Source: Taenia hydatigena (lineage: Eukaryota; Platyhelminthes; Cestoda; Cyclophyllidea; Taeniidae). From it: a stretch of DNA of 64,000 nucleotides. The position numbers and the translations under genes were made by a program. Under the pieces are notes generated by a model. That model did no database searches. It saw only the letters and a list, made by a program, of their open reading frames with translations, and was not told the DNA's origin. This document shows positions 11,437 to 22,490 of the stretch, piece after piece; within the stretch, counting starts at the first letter, position 1; each line of letters opens with the position of its first letter. The stretch lies in the NCBI GenBank assembly GCA_036345935.2, contig JADWOT020000007.1, positions 8,753,930-8,817,929 of the forward strand. Reading direction: 5' to 3'.

Positions 11437-13365
11437 AAATATTTATGATGACCTGATCCATGACGACATTCTGCGAACTGTTGAATAGCTTCCATAGTAG
11501 ATATTAAAAAGCAATACACTAAAAGTTTATGCAATTTTTTCATGCAACAAGTGATTTCAGAACAGAACCACAGGTGCCTTATGCTTGTCAAGCCATGAGC
11601 AACATGTGGGGTTCATATCTTTCTGTTTATGAAGGGTGTCTTCTCAAAGGCCAAATTTGAGCCATTCATCTAGCATGGTCAGTTATTCCTTCTTTTCATC
11701 GCATAAATTATTCCCTGCGTATAAGTACAAAAGTCTTTTTAGGCAGTAATAATAACTTCTAATCGCAATTCTAACGCACACATGGTTGCTCGCTTATGCC
11801 ATGTGCCAAATAGTCCATGATACTAAATGCTTGACTTTACTCCAAGACATGGTCGACTCTTTTCCTACGGACCGCTAAATCTGCTGACACTTTGTTCGCA
11901 GTCATGGAGACACAGCTCCTCTGTTCCCAACTTCGCTACTACACTCTCTACATGTATGAAACAAATATAATCGCATTGCGGTCGCACACTCTTATTAGTC
12001 ACAACGGTGCCCTCGTGTATCGCTCTGTGGCCATCGCGCAAAATAAACTTGATTCAAGATTAAACATCGCACGGGCCTCTGTGGGTGCGCAGAGTACTTG
12101 ATACTTGTGCTTAAGCAACACATTTTCCTTTGAAATAAAAAAATATGACATTGACAAATCCATTTGATTTCTCGTTATGTCTCTTCTCCTCCTATGCTCT
12201 TAGGCGTATATCGTAAGGTAACTGAGCCTAGTTTCGCATAAATTGACATCAATTTATAGGTGTTCTTTTAAATACTTTAATACAGAATGACGTTTTGAAA
12301 TTAAAGAACCTGTTATTGTGGAGTAATCTACTGCTTGATAATGTTCGAATTTAACGCAGAATTCTCAAAGATGACCAAATAAATGCTATTTTAAGATGAG
12401 ACAACACCGGTTTCGCCTTGAAGCAGTCTGCTTTACACTCTCTAAAAGTTAGTCGATTAAGAGGACATCAACCCAAGTTTGATGAGCTTTGCGACTTGCG
12501 ATCCGCAGCCGCAACCATAATCACACTGAATTCTTGATATGCCTAATTAATGAGCGCAAATAGAAATTTCGATGCCTGTTAGCGTTGCAAATATGAAACA
12601 ATGCAAATTTTTAGGCTGGATTGCAAACAATTAAAGCAATGTCAAGTAGATACTTTTGCTAAGTTGTTGATCCGGCAACTAACGAACCCATATTGGGAAT
12701 TAATCTCGTTCTCCTGAATGCGTGGGCATTTTAACCTACTTGCTAACGCCCGTAGGACATGATTTGCTTATTATTGTGCAGTTGAGGACTTTAGATGTTG
12801 GCGCTGCATCTTTTTATGAGACACAGCATGAATATTTGAGCACGCAAAAGTGCCGTTCATTTTATTTGTGCTGTTGTATAAAGACTTTGGTGCTGTGTAA
12901 GATGCTTTCACTGGAGTTGATTGGGTCGCTGCATCATGATCCGATCGCAAGGGTAAATTATTTATCAGGACACAGGACACTGTTGGAAGTGTAGCGTTTA
13001 ACATAAGAATTTTTGACAACGCACTTTCTTTAAAACGGATAACTGCTTCATCGCAGCCGGCTCGCCTTGCGATGGTGAGATTTTCTTACTTTACCGCATA
13101 TTTCTCGCTGGTCCGGTAAAAGTTACTCCCAACCCAACATCGTGTTCATTTACAATTTGCCACCAACACATGATATTCAACATTTTACTTTGTGGTCAAC
13201 TCTTTTGCCTGTGTTAGGAATAAAATTAGAGGATTTATTTGCATTGTGTGTTCGATCATTATTTGGAAATGCCAAAGCTTTTCGACGCGTTTAGTTATCA
13301 AATTGCATAATCACTTTGTCTTTCGCTTATATGCTTCTTGGTTGCTTACGATTTTCCTAGGTAAG
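11062..13365. repeat. Repeat family R1, copy 2 (inverted)
   Basis: About 2.3 kb in reverse orientation to copies 1 and 3. It carries the broken Tudor-like fragment at its left end. The right part (about 12770-13365) matches 41430-41930 in reverse; for example the complement of 13110-13140 reads gttgggagtaacttttac, as does 41640-41660. A short minus-strand frame at 12771-13019 and a plus-strand frame at 41679-41879 share STPxxC/T-type residues (SCVLINNLPLRSD against TCVLTNNLPLQPD), so this part may once have been coding. Confidence 0.6.
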
Positions 13366-13369
13366 TAGG

Positions 13370-14836
13370 TGCTGTTCATGTGCAAGCATATATTTTGGGT
13401 GACAAGTGAGCAGTCAAAATCAAATTCACGACCCTGCGAACCTCTTGAACACGCTGCAGTAACAGGTTCGAAAAGCCATCAAACATTTTATTTGGAGTTG
13501 GAAGAAGTGCGACAGAGGCGAGAGGAAACGTGATGCAAACTTAAAACGCCTCTCTGCCAACCCATCTGCTTTGAAGGTTAGCTGATCAGTGGATCAATGT
13601 AATCGACAAGACCACCTGCTGTGGATTCATTACGTGGTAATAAAGATTATGCCACGAACACTGTATCCATATGCAGCCCACGTCACCTTTAAGCTTGGTG
13701 TCGATCTGCTAACTTGGTTGGTATGTTTATCGATGAACTTCACCTTGACTGAGATTGCTTCTCTGCATATGGGACTGGGACACGTTCCAGTCCGAGACCT
13801 CTTGGCTGAGCTGATGGCTGAGCTAAACCCTAAATGATGCCACTGAAAACGGAGATAAATGCACACTTGACGCAGCATTCTAGTTCCGTTCTTGCTTTGG
13901 TAAAATTGTTAGTGGCTAGCTAAATGCCGTACAGTGCAGCAATTTCCGCGTGCATAACGTCGTAGACAGAGAGCGCAATCCATCGGTGCAAGTTAAGAGC
14001 GCAGATGTATGGAGGAAGGAACCTAACAAATCGCAAGTGTGCGCAATAATGCATACACCTTTAACACTACATTGCATTGTTTTTTTGAATCTATCTATGT
14101 AGTTTAATTTGGTATGCCTCTTCGGCATCAGCTATGGGCTTTTATATATGCGGCAGGTATTGCCAATGGGACTAAAATCACACTTGGATTACTTACGGAT
14201 AACTGTACCTTTGTTAAAGCTGCTTTTACCTGTTCCTTGTGTGGTACACTTGCTTGTGCAGATCTTGAGTAAGCATTAAATATTAGCAAGTCTAGTGTTT
14301 GTGCTCATTAGTCTCTAATCACGCCCTCAGCCAAATTTTCTCAGTCTCGCAACTGACTATGCTACTTGTTTCGCCTCTTGTTGAAGTGCACATATGCATT
14401 AAATTTCTAATGAATACGAGTAGAAGTCGCCACAGTGCTTACTTTAACGTTCTGCCGCTACTGTTAGCCGATGAAGCATACTGGACATTAATAACTCTGA
14501 TGCATTAATCGGCGTCTTATTTCGTGCAATTGCCCGAAGTGGAACTTAATTCCTACATTCAAATAATACTTAATTTTGAATCATACTAGTGGATGATGCA
14601 TCATGCATTAGTGCATCAATCAAACATATTCCAGCAAATAAATTCTCGTTGTCTTCCAAAATTGAACAAACCTTCTTTTCCCAGAATCTGTGTGCAATTT
14701 TATACTCATCCGAATTTTATGAAGTCACAGGACAAATATTCGGTTCATTTGGCGGTTTTCGTTTTGCTTATGGTGGTTAGAACATTTAGGACGTAAAGGG
14801 TACTACATTGTTTGCATTCAAAACTAATTTGAAATC
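13370..14836. other. Unassigned non-coding DNA
   Basis: Overlapping frames on both strands near 13589-13878 and 14589-14796 have no splice support. Nothing recognised. Confidence 0.35.
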
Positions 14837-14982
14837 TTATCGGAGCCGTCGAACCAGATATAGTCTATCTTCATAAGACGCCTCTTGAAACGACTGCTTG
14901 AACGAATCCTTGCCTCCCATCACGACGGCTACCAGCAGCACATATATTTTTTCCGTATGCGCAGCGAAACATGCCTCATTGG
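14837..14982 (-). CDS. Terminal exon (47 aa) at the 15 kb micro-exon locus
   Basis: A strong acceptor (cagcagctcctttgcctcctccag) precedes an open exon in phase 1 that ends in TAA at 14837. It encodes 47 residues: a Cys-containing start (NEACFAAHTEK), a hydrophobic run (IYVLLVAVVMGG), and a charged tail (SFKQSFQEASYEDRLYLVRR). The hydrophobic run is short for a membrane span. It is the last exon I can see on the minus strand in this locus, about 380 bp downstream of exons related to the 31 kb gene. It does not itself resemble the 33017 terminal exon. Confidence 0.42.
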
Positions 14983-15119
14983 CTGGAGGAGGCAAAGGAG
15001 CTGCTGAGATAGAGGAAATGTAATACGAATCTATGGGAATGAGAGGCGAGACGTTTGTGAATGAGAAAGGAGGATTAGGATTGGACACCCTAGGAAGATC
15101 TGCATAGGGCCGTGGTGCA

Positions 15120-15145
15120 GCACTCACTCATCTAGCCGTTTGGCT
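15120..15145 (-). CDS. Candidate 21-nt micro-exon
   Basis: On the minus strand a very good acceptor (gacctcttcatctttag) is followed 21 nt later by a strong donor (gtgagtgctg). Only one phase is open through it (PAKRLD), and that phase does not lead into the 14982 acceptor, so another short exon would have to intervene. It sits where the 147-nt exon of the 31 kb gene would be expected and may be its eroded relative. Boundaries are approximate. Confidence 0.28.
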
Positions 15146-15358
15146 GGGCTAAAGATGAAGAGGTCAACTTTGTAGAGGGGATTTAAATTCCCTTTTTAAA
15201 TGTCACACTCAATAAGGCTAAACACAGCTTTCCTTTCCTTTTTGATTTGCACTGGATATCAGATGCGATATTGTCAAAATGACGCACGCAAATTTAGCAA
15301 AAGAGAAGAAAATGAAAATGGCATAAGGAATGGAAGAGGGATTGGTAGCAAAACCTAC

Positions 15359-15401
15359 TCCAAATTTCTACCATATTTGCCTGCTGTAATCCTTTGATGT
15401 C
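15359..15401 (-). CDS. 43-nt exon, paralogue of the 42-nt exon at 30714
   Basis: The acceptor ctcgctattctcag precedes 43 nt reading DIKGLQQANMVEIW, ending TTTGGA with donor gtaggt. The 42-nt exon at 30714-30755 reads VKGPKQIEIAEIR and ends TTAGGG with donor gtaagt. The bases align with few gaps (GACATCAAAGG against GATGTCAAGG, and GTAGAAATTTGG against GCAGAAATTAGG), and the intron start gtaggttttgctacc matches gtaagttgtactacc. Conservation of exon, phase and splice sites between two loci is good evidence that this is or was coding. Confidence 0.5.
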
Positions 15402-15514
15402 CTGAGAATAGCGAGTTGGGAGATTGGGAATGACAAGCCGATGGAGGCGACGGAAGCAGCGGATAAATGGAGACTGAGGGCAGGGAGGAACCGAAGCGGA
15501 AGGGAGGCACTGAC

Positions 15515-15790
15515 AAAATAGCACGCAGCGAAGCATGTCTGGAGGTCGGCTGTATGCTTGGCCTCTTTGAGCCTGACACGTGTAAATCGATTAGTTGCAC
15601 GTGCCGCGCGGTGGCTCCCAATGTCCACTAATGCGGGCTTCAGACCCCATTCTTGGCTGATGGCTTTGCAAGAGCAGACATCGCTCGCCTTTGCTTTCCA
15701 CCTTAGGCGATTTTCTTGCATCACCGTGCATGTAAAGGAAAAGATACCGATGTTGCTTGATATTCCTTTCTGATGCTGACCTTTGAGCCG
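15515..15790 (-). pseudogene. Upstream exon paralogous to exon 2 of the 31 kb gene
   Basis: The minus strand is open from about 15850, with no ATG. It reads ENRLRWKAKASDVCSC..., then RAARATNRFTRVRLKEAKHT and LQTCFAACYF, to a possible donor gtcagt. The 31 kb gene reads QRSTW..GDVCYQ..., then ATRATDRFTH, in the same order, with GCGATGTCTGCT identical at base level. In phase 0 the exon joins the 15359-15401 exon. The signal-peptide start codon of the 31 kb gene is missing here, and the following exon position carries stops, so I call the locus a probable pseudogene. It still shows which frame the 31 kb exon should use. Confidence 0.45.
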
Positions 15791-15850
15791 GTCACCGTTT
15801 GGGCATTCAGGTACCTGTCTACCCCACCGCGAGATGCCTACTTTAATCAA

Positions 15851-18800
15851 AATAAGGTGAAACAGCGACGGGCAGAGAAATTAGACCAAGAGAAGCGGAT
15901 AGACAAATAATGACGACTGGATGTGGATTGATTGAAGAGGCAACACCTTTAGTTCAATCTAGCTTTCACTCGGCCTTTTGGCTGGTGTGCTCTTCAAGGT
16001 TAGCAGGAACGCCGCGGCAAAGTGTGCTTATGGAAATGGTATACGTGCACAATCCAAAAGGCCGTCTTTAGCGGCAGCGTTAACGACTCTTTCACTGATT
16101 TTGCAAAAATAGGCCATCTTGACTAACGCTGGCTTGGGTTCGACTGACGGGTACCACATTGCTACTTGGAAACCGCTCTCCAAATGAAATGACTATGAAT
16201 TAGTACGTTTTAGTCTGTCAATTATTGCCACGCTCTGTCCCTCTAATAAAGTGTTCCTCAACATACCATGGCCCTCAATTGTCAATGCTCTACCTTGCAA
16301 ATACGACGTTCTGCAAGTTAGCCAGACTAATGCTAGATTTCCCTCGTGCACAAATCTATCATAGCGTTAGATGATGTCCCTCTCAGCCATATTCATTTAC
16401 AATATTAGCTGATTATCTTGAAACTTAACGATTGTTTACCCGGCGAACATGAAGCGATCATGGAAGGAACGAACTTATGTATAAAAACATTGATTTTTAA
16501 AATGGCTTAGCTCTCATGCACAATAAGGTAAATAAATGAAAATTCTTTGTGCAACAAAAGATCGCCAATGATATAAGGCACCCGCAGGCCGATCTGCAAT
16601 ATTTTCTAATCTGGCGATGCGTTATCGGCTTATGTATGCAACAATAAACTGTCCCATGCTGCAATTATTTTCCACTCACCAAGCCTTGGGTCAAGTGAAT
16701 TAGTGAATGAACCAACCGACTAAGCAGATGACTGGTACGTAACGAGTACACAGCAGGTGGTCTTATCGATTGTATTGATTCGTTGGGACGAAAGCTATTT
16801 TCTCTCTGCCAGGCCTACTTGGAAATGCCCGTAATGCTGCTTGACGAAGGTGGAAACTACCAAAGAGGTGCGATCACCACCCTGCATTTTTACCTTTGCA
16901 TAATGGCACGTTAGTCGGATGAGGTCGGCCTAAAAAATCTCTAACCTGCGGCGATACGTATTTAAACATCGAGTGGGTTTTGTGGTTGTTGCTGGTTGTA
17001 ACACTGAACATCTGGCATGCTGTGGTGGCTCAGATGAGAGGACAGTAAACTGAAGATTTAAATGTCCTGCTTTGAGCCCGAGTAGCGGCAAATTCACGAT
17101 TGCACTCTTGCTACCCATATATCCCTTTCCATTCGCCTCTACGCATGCGGATATGCTGGGAATCGAGCCATCGTGAGGGCGATTAGAGCAAAATCAAAAG
17201 GTTAGTCATGACGTCTGCGTGGAGAGCAACAAACGCTACTACGACGCAGATGAGAATTAAGCTCACGCAAAAATATCCATTGAAATATAATTCTTCGCCT
17301 TCATCATTTGGCTACTGCATGTCAATCAACAGAGGCTGAGGTGTCTGCATAAATTAATGGACAACGAAACGGATTATCAAATCACTACGTGTTACCTTAG
17401 TGGCAAACAAATAAATTGCCAAGTTGTGAAAATATTTAGACAGTTATGACTAGCGCAAAGACAATAAGGGCACTTTTTATATTGTCACAGGAAGTAGCTG
17501 CAGCGAAATTGTTTTGTTTGAACAAAATTGAATAATTAATTCTTAAGTGCTTCCTTTAGAACTGCATCCTAAGAAGCGTCCGCCACTTTGAGAGAGCAAT
17601 TTTCTGCAAATCAACTCGCCTGCGCTCCAAAAATAAAGAACATCTGTTAATATAAGAAGCCATGACCTTTACATGCTTCCATACCCACAAACGGCGAGCA
17701 TATTAATGGCCAAGAAGACACCTTACTAATACTAATTAAGTAGCACAACCTGTGGTCTGAACCTGCATAAGTTGATTTGAATAATCAAGTAGCAAAGCAA
17801 GTCCTTGTTTCTCTAACTGTGTCATTTTGCCACCGATCTAACCAAAGCACCGGCTTCAAACGTCGACATAACAGAACCGTTTAGATCCGAGTCTGTCTGT
17901 CGATGCTGGAGAGTGAAAATCGATGACGTAATCAGCGATAGCTTTACGATCACGGCACGGCTTGCGCAAAGATCACTCAGGATTTGATTTTGAGTTTTTT
18001 TGCCTTTATAAATGTGTGATGTGGGTGAGTGTATATGCTCCAAATTTAGGGCAATAAGCAACCAAATCGCTCTGATCTTCACTCGAGAACTTTACGACGA
18101 AGGGTTGAGCATCTGAACATGTGCGATTTCAAATCAAAGACTTTGCCGTTAAGGCAACATTTATATGTTTTGTCGAAACTCACCTTGCTGCATACACAGC
18201 AATTGTCTGCTTTAGAAGTTTACCGATATTAGGTGTAGTATAAAGCCGAAGAAAAGAAAAACAAGTACCAAGTACCAAAATCTTAAAATAACATGAACGC
18301 CCAAGAGCGAGTCTTTTAGGAGCGAGAGCGCATTCTCACAGCTGCACGGTGCTAAAACCCATCCAGTATAGACGTTCGGTGGAGTGTGGAGTTTGTATTC
18401 GCCAGAGTGTCAATCTCAACATCTTATGCAAGGCCTTGTTACCAGGCAACTAGGGGTCTTCGTAAACTCTGCATCACACATATGCATTCGGTATGCACTG
18501 ATAGCATTTATTCTCTAAATATTGGAGAAATGGGCTGGCGAGTTAACATTAAAGTGGACTAATATGGATCAAAACTAATCAAAACTTTACTCTCATTTGA
18601 TTTTTTGATTGACAAAGTAGTAGAGCAATGCATCCACTCTAATGTTCAGGTCTTATGAAATATGATCGCCTTCATTTTTACTCTTGCAGTACAAAAACCA
18701 TTAGACCTGCCTTAATTTTTAACTACTTTAACTTCCTACTTTTATATTGGTTAATAAAATAACCGATAAGTGACAAAAATAACGCCTAGCCTTCTAGCCA

Positions 18801-19226
18801 TTCATTCGCCTAGCAGTATTTCCAACGTGTTTTCCTGTTTCAAAGTGTTTCTTATTCATAAAAATACGTCTTCTTTTCTTCAAATACTAATGGCTATCCG
18901 TTTTGCATCTATAAATACTTCTATGCAAAGTATGGAATTTCCAGCCGACGTTAGGATTTTATTAGCGAACAGAAAATGAGTTGATTAGCTCTGCTATGTT
19001 CTCACTCATGAGCCTGGGTCAAAGGCCACCTAGATTGATATTTTATCCCAGAGTTACGACTATGCAAATTGATAACTTGACAGAATCTATGAAATAACCT
19101 TATACATTTGAGTAGAGCTCAGTCAAACGTGATGCAAACTGCACTTATTCACTAATTTTTGTTAAGCGTGATATCTGCTTAAAGTTAATGAACAAGAAGG
19201 GATGAATCACGACTGATGTGACGTTG
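15851..19226. other. Unassigned non-coding DNA
   Basis: About 3.4 kb with only short frames (for example 16930-17118 and 17822-18082, both minus). No splice-supported exon, repeat or RNA gene seen. Confidence 0.4.
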
Positions 19227-19326
19227 NNNNNNNNNNNNNNNNNNNNNNNNNNNNNNNNNNNNNNNNNNNNNNNNNNNNNNNNNNNNNNNNNNNNNNNNNN
19301 NNNNNNNNNNNNNNNNNNNNNNNNNN
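19227..19326. other. Assembly gap (100 N)
   Basis: Exactly 100 N bases, the conventional length for a gap of unknown size. The order of sequence on each side is therefore a scaffold inference. Confidence 0.99.
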
Positions 19327-20004
19327 TTACAACTATTCAGTATTCATCAAGTGGGTAGGTTACAGCGGCAATATAATCTCTAAGCCTACATACACACATG
19401 GAAGAATGCACAGCGCATATATGATTATTTTGTGATAAATCACAATGGATCCTGTAAAATTGAAAGCGCAGATTGTTGTTGAAGAATTGTAAATAGTGCA
19501 AACGAGAATCGCACACAAAATATCAGTACATGATGGTGCGGGGAGAAATAAATATAGCATTTAATGGCACGCCATAAGTATTTTCCATAAAAATCCCATC
19601 TAAATAGTCTATTTAGGGCAACATCGACCGGCAAAGTCATTACATTTGAAATTTTTAATCATCTTGCCTACGAAGATCGAAGTCGACCAACAGAAAACAC
19701 CAAATAATTACACTAGTGTGTACCAAATACCTATGTAAAATGTACTAGAAATTTGTAGACCAGGGCACCACATCGGTTATCGTCAAAGTACCAATTTTTG
19801 CAGCGCATCCTACAAAACTGTAGGAATGACAAAAATTGGCTTCAATGAACGGCAGTGTACTTGGTGGACCAAGCATTGAAGAGCACCACAGGAAGGCTGA
19901 TGTAGGCAGCATTTATTAACGACATAATGGAGGAACAGAGAACTTAATGAAGTAGGACAAGAAGAAAAGTTGAGGAGTGGAACCACTAATAATAACAAAA
20001 AGCA
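19327..20004. other. Unassigned DNA downstream of the mucin-like gene
   Basis: No protein-like frame with splice support. It would include the 3' end of the minus-strand gene at 20005-20512, but I saw no convincing polyadenylation signal close to the stop. Confidence 0.35.
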
Positions 20005-20512
20005 CTAATCCATGCAAAAGAAGAGGAAGGAAAAGAGAGAAGCTGCAAATGTGTGTACGACGAAAGTTGAACAGGAGGTTGTAATGGAACTGTCAGTAGA
20101 CGAAGGAGAAGCAGCAGAGGACGTGGCTGTCCTAGTGATAGTGGCAGTGAACTCTGTTCCATTAAACGCAGCGGTATTTGGCAAGTGGTTTTTACTGATG
20201 GCATTGTGGGCGAAGTCGAAGTAGTGATGCTGTGGAGTAGCTTCAAGTATCGGTTGTCGGTGCTATCGCGTCTTATTTGGCACCAATCGTTAGGGAGGCT
20301 GTTTTATTGAGCGCTGCAGTATTTTGCGTATAGTTTCGTGTTGGTAATGTTGTATTTGGAACCAACATTGCATTCTTTGGTGCTGTCGTGACGGGAGTAG
20401 AGACATTTGTGGATTTATCTGTTCCGTTGAACGCTACAGCAGTGCGCGATTCGGTTTCTGCCGCCAAGAATGAGGTGAGCAATAGCAAGAGGAGGCCTTT
20501 GAAAGTCTTCAT
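20005..20512 (-). CDS. Small secreted Thr/Ser/Asn-rich (mucin-like) protein, frame-broken
   Basis: An ATG at 20512 starts a textbook signal peptide (MKTFKGLLLLLLTSFLAAE). A region rich in Thr, Ser and Asn follows, with several N-glycosylation sequons (NGT, NVS, NTT, NYT, NKT). The motif AAFNGT/AVAFNGT/TAALNKT recurs, suggesting degenerate internal repeats. The first frame stops at TAA (20273-20275). A second frame, open from about 20258, carries another TAAFNGTEFTATITRT repeat, a Ser/Thr-rich stretch and a hydrophobic C-terminus (TFVVHTFAASLFSFLFFC) suited to a GPI-anchor signal or membrane tail, ending at TAG 20005. The two halves fit one protein interrupted by an indel, or by an intron I cannot place. 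A TATA box sits about 42 nt upstream of the ATG. A surface or secreted glycoprotein is the likely role. Confidence 0.5.
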
Positions 20513-20553
20513 GTGTTGATTGACCATTAATGCCTCCGCCAGGTATCTGCTAG

Positions 20554-20561
20554 CTTTTATA
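20554..20561 (-). promoter_or_regulatory. TATA box of the mucin-like gene
   Basis: TATAAAAG on the minus strand, about 42 nt before the ATG at 20512. Spacing predicts transcription starting roughly 10-20 nt upstream of the start codon. Confidence 0.5.
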
Positions 20562-20599
20562 GTAGCTAACGGTGTGTGGGTGTCGCTTCTGCGAATTTT

Positions 20600-22490
20600 G
20601 GTTGGCTGCACCTATTACATGACCCTGCCTTCGTGGCATGAATATCCTCTGATTAGCTTTAAATAAATTTTGAAATAAGAGCAAGATTTGTTAATCTTTA
20701 CCCCTTAGCTGATTTTTTTCTCTTATCCACGCCGTCAGTAATCAATTTGCTCTGTATATTGCGAATACATCTTATTTTTAGATTGATTTTGCATTTTAGC
20801 TCCTAGGTTATTCGTTGTAGTCTTGGACAAAATATTTTTATTGCAAAGGTAACTTCAATTTCGCCAGACCAATGAGAAGCGCTAATATTTTTAAATTGTT
20901 ACTCTGTATTTCGGGTTCGTTCATCTAGCCTCATCGCATGTGTAACACAATTACATCATGCAAAGCGTGATGACAACATTGAACTGTACCCAGGTAATTA
21001 AGGCCCAGAATTTGTTGCCTGTTTACTAGTTGATTAAAACCAGTATCTAGTAGCGGTAGTTAGTAATGATGAAGCATTGCAAGCAGACCCCAATTAATGA
21101 GCTGCTAAAGCATTCATTCGCAAAGTAATGCATTTTAAGCATCAGGACACATTTTTATCCACTGCGAGACCGCATGACCGAATAGCTTCATCTCCGCATT
21201 CACATTCACAATCACACATTTCACCATGGCATTAATGGAAGGGACATTCGGTACCGATTAGACAAAAAAGTAAGATTAGCTCCATTTTTTAATCAGGAGC
21301 CCCGAAAACCCATAGATTCACGGGCCTATTCACTGCCTACATTAAGAATACATTCTTTTGATTTCGACGTGAGCGTTGGGTAAAAGTTCGGCGTTATTTT
21401 GTAAAAAATTCCACCACATCGCATTTCAGCTAGAAGTCTTGAGATCAAATTCATTTAGCACTATCAATCTGATCTATGAAATTGCCTTTTAACCGAGCAA
21501 TACCCTCGCCATTGAGAAAGCACAAACAGTCTGCATGGGAAGAAATTAGGAAATCTTTAGTTGTACCCCAAGGATGCGGAAAGCAAAGAAGCGATTCGTA
21601 AGCATGATCAGTTAGGTAACAAAGAGCACTAGAAGCGATGCTTGTGGATGTATTTGCTCTAGTGGCAATTTGTTTCAGAGGCATTTACAACAACTGCATT
21701 TCGGCTCAGGTTTAATGCAGTGTTGATGCAAAAATTGTGTTTCTGACGTAGTGTTAACTGCGAGACTTAACTTTGACAAGGTAATCCGCTAAAATAGGAA
21801 TAAAGAAGCAGGCAACCACCTTGCTGACATCAAGGAAGTAATCGTTTAAAATATTCTTCCCTATGAAAATGGACCAGAAGAATGGCGCTGAACAAGGCCA
21901 TGTAAATGGATGGACACAGCTTGGAACGCACTTAGTAAAACGAAAATCGAGACTGTGCACAATTCAATTATGGCCTTAACGCAAACGCGTAGCACACGAG
22001 TCGCCTACGTTTTATGATTCCCAGAATGATAATTTTATAAATGGAAAAGCATACCAGCATTAATGCATGGTGACACAAAGTGGGTCTCAGAATTTGTGAC
22101 TGGCTTTATTGGCCAACGGGCACTCACATCTCAGTGCCTAATTTACACAATAAAGCCTCCTTAACATCTCAATGAACATCCTTCAGAAGTGCTTTGTCAA
22201 TTTTATCATGACTTGTGTGGCAGGATTATGTGAAGCTAATTGCATCAAATGGGCTCGATTCAATCAATGCTTCAAAAACCCATCAAAGCCAAAGCATTAC
22301 ATGCCGCTTTCGAGAACATTCTTCATGCTCACTTCTTTGATGTCAGTGAGATGGTTGCTTACTGCTTTTATCCTGTTTTTCTTTGATAATTTCGCTGAAG
22401 TCAAGTCGTGCATTCAATTCCACGTCTGAAACACAATTTTCGTATTAGCACTGTATCGATCATGAAAGCGTTAGTCGTCTCGTCTGAGAT
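20600..22490. repeat. Left arm of a large imperfect palindrome
   Basis: This arm matches 24430-26530 in reverse complement. Anchors include ggcatgaatatcctc (20636) against the complement of 26470-26485, GCAAAGGTAACTTCAATTTCGC (20843-20864) against the complement of about 26226-26250, CATCTCCGCATTCACATTCACA (21190) against the complement of 25886-25905, and CAATTTCATAGATCAGAT against 25617. Most of the arm is diverged, but 21973-22430 is base-for-base identical to the other arm. Short frames in it (21451-21684, 21754-21960, 22172-22429) have no start or splice support. Confidence 0.7.

Noticed and set aside
19810..19998. Minus-strand Leu/Ser/Pro-rich frame downstream of the mucin-like gene
   Set aside because: No start or splice support. 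It lies past the stop of the mucin-like gene and looks like 3' flank.
22172..22429. 85-codon frame present identically in both palindrome arms (22172 plus, 24495 minus)
   Set aside because: Identity reflects the perfect 458-bp match, not selection. The diverged sub-unit at 21754-21960 does not keep the frame well.
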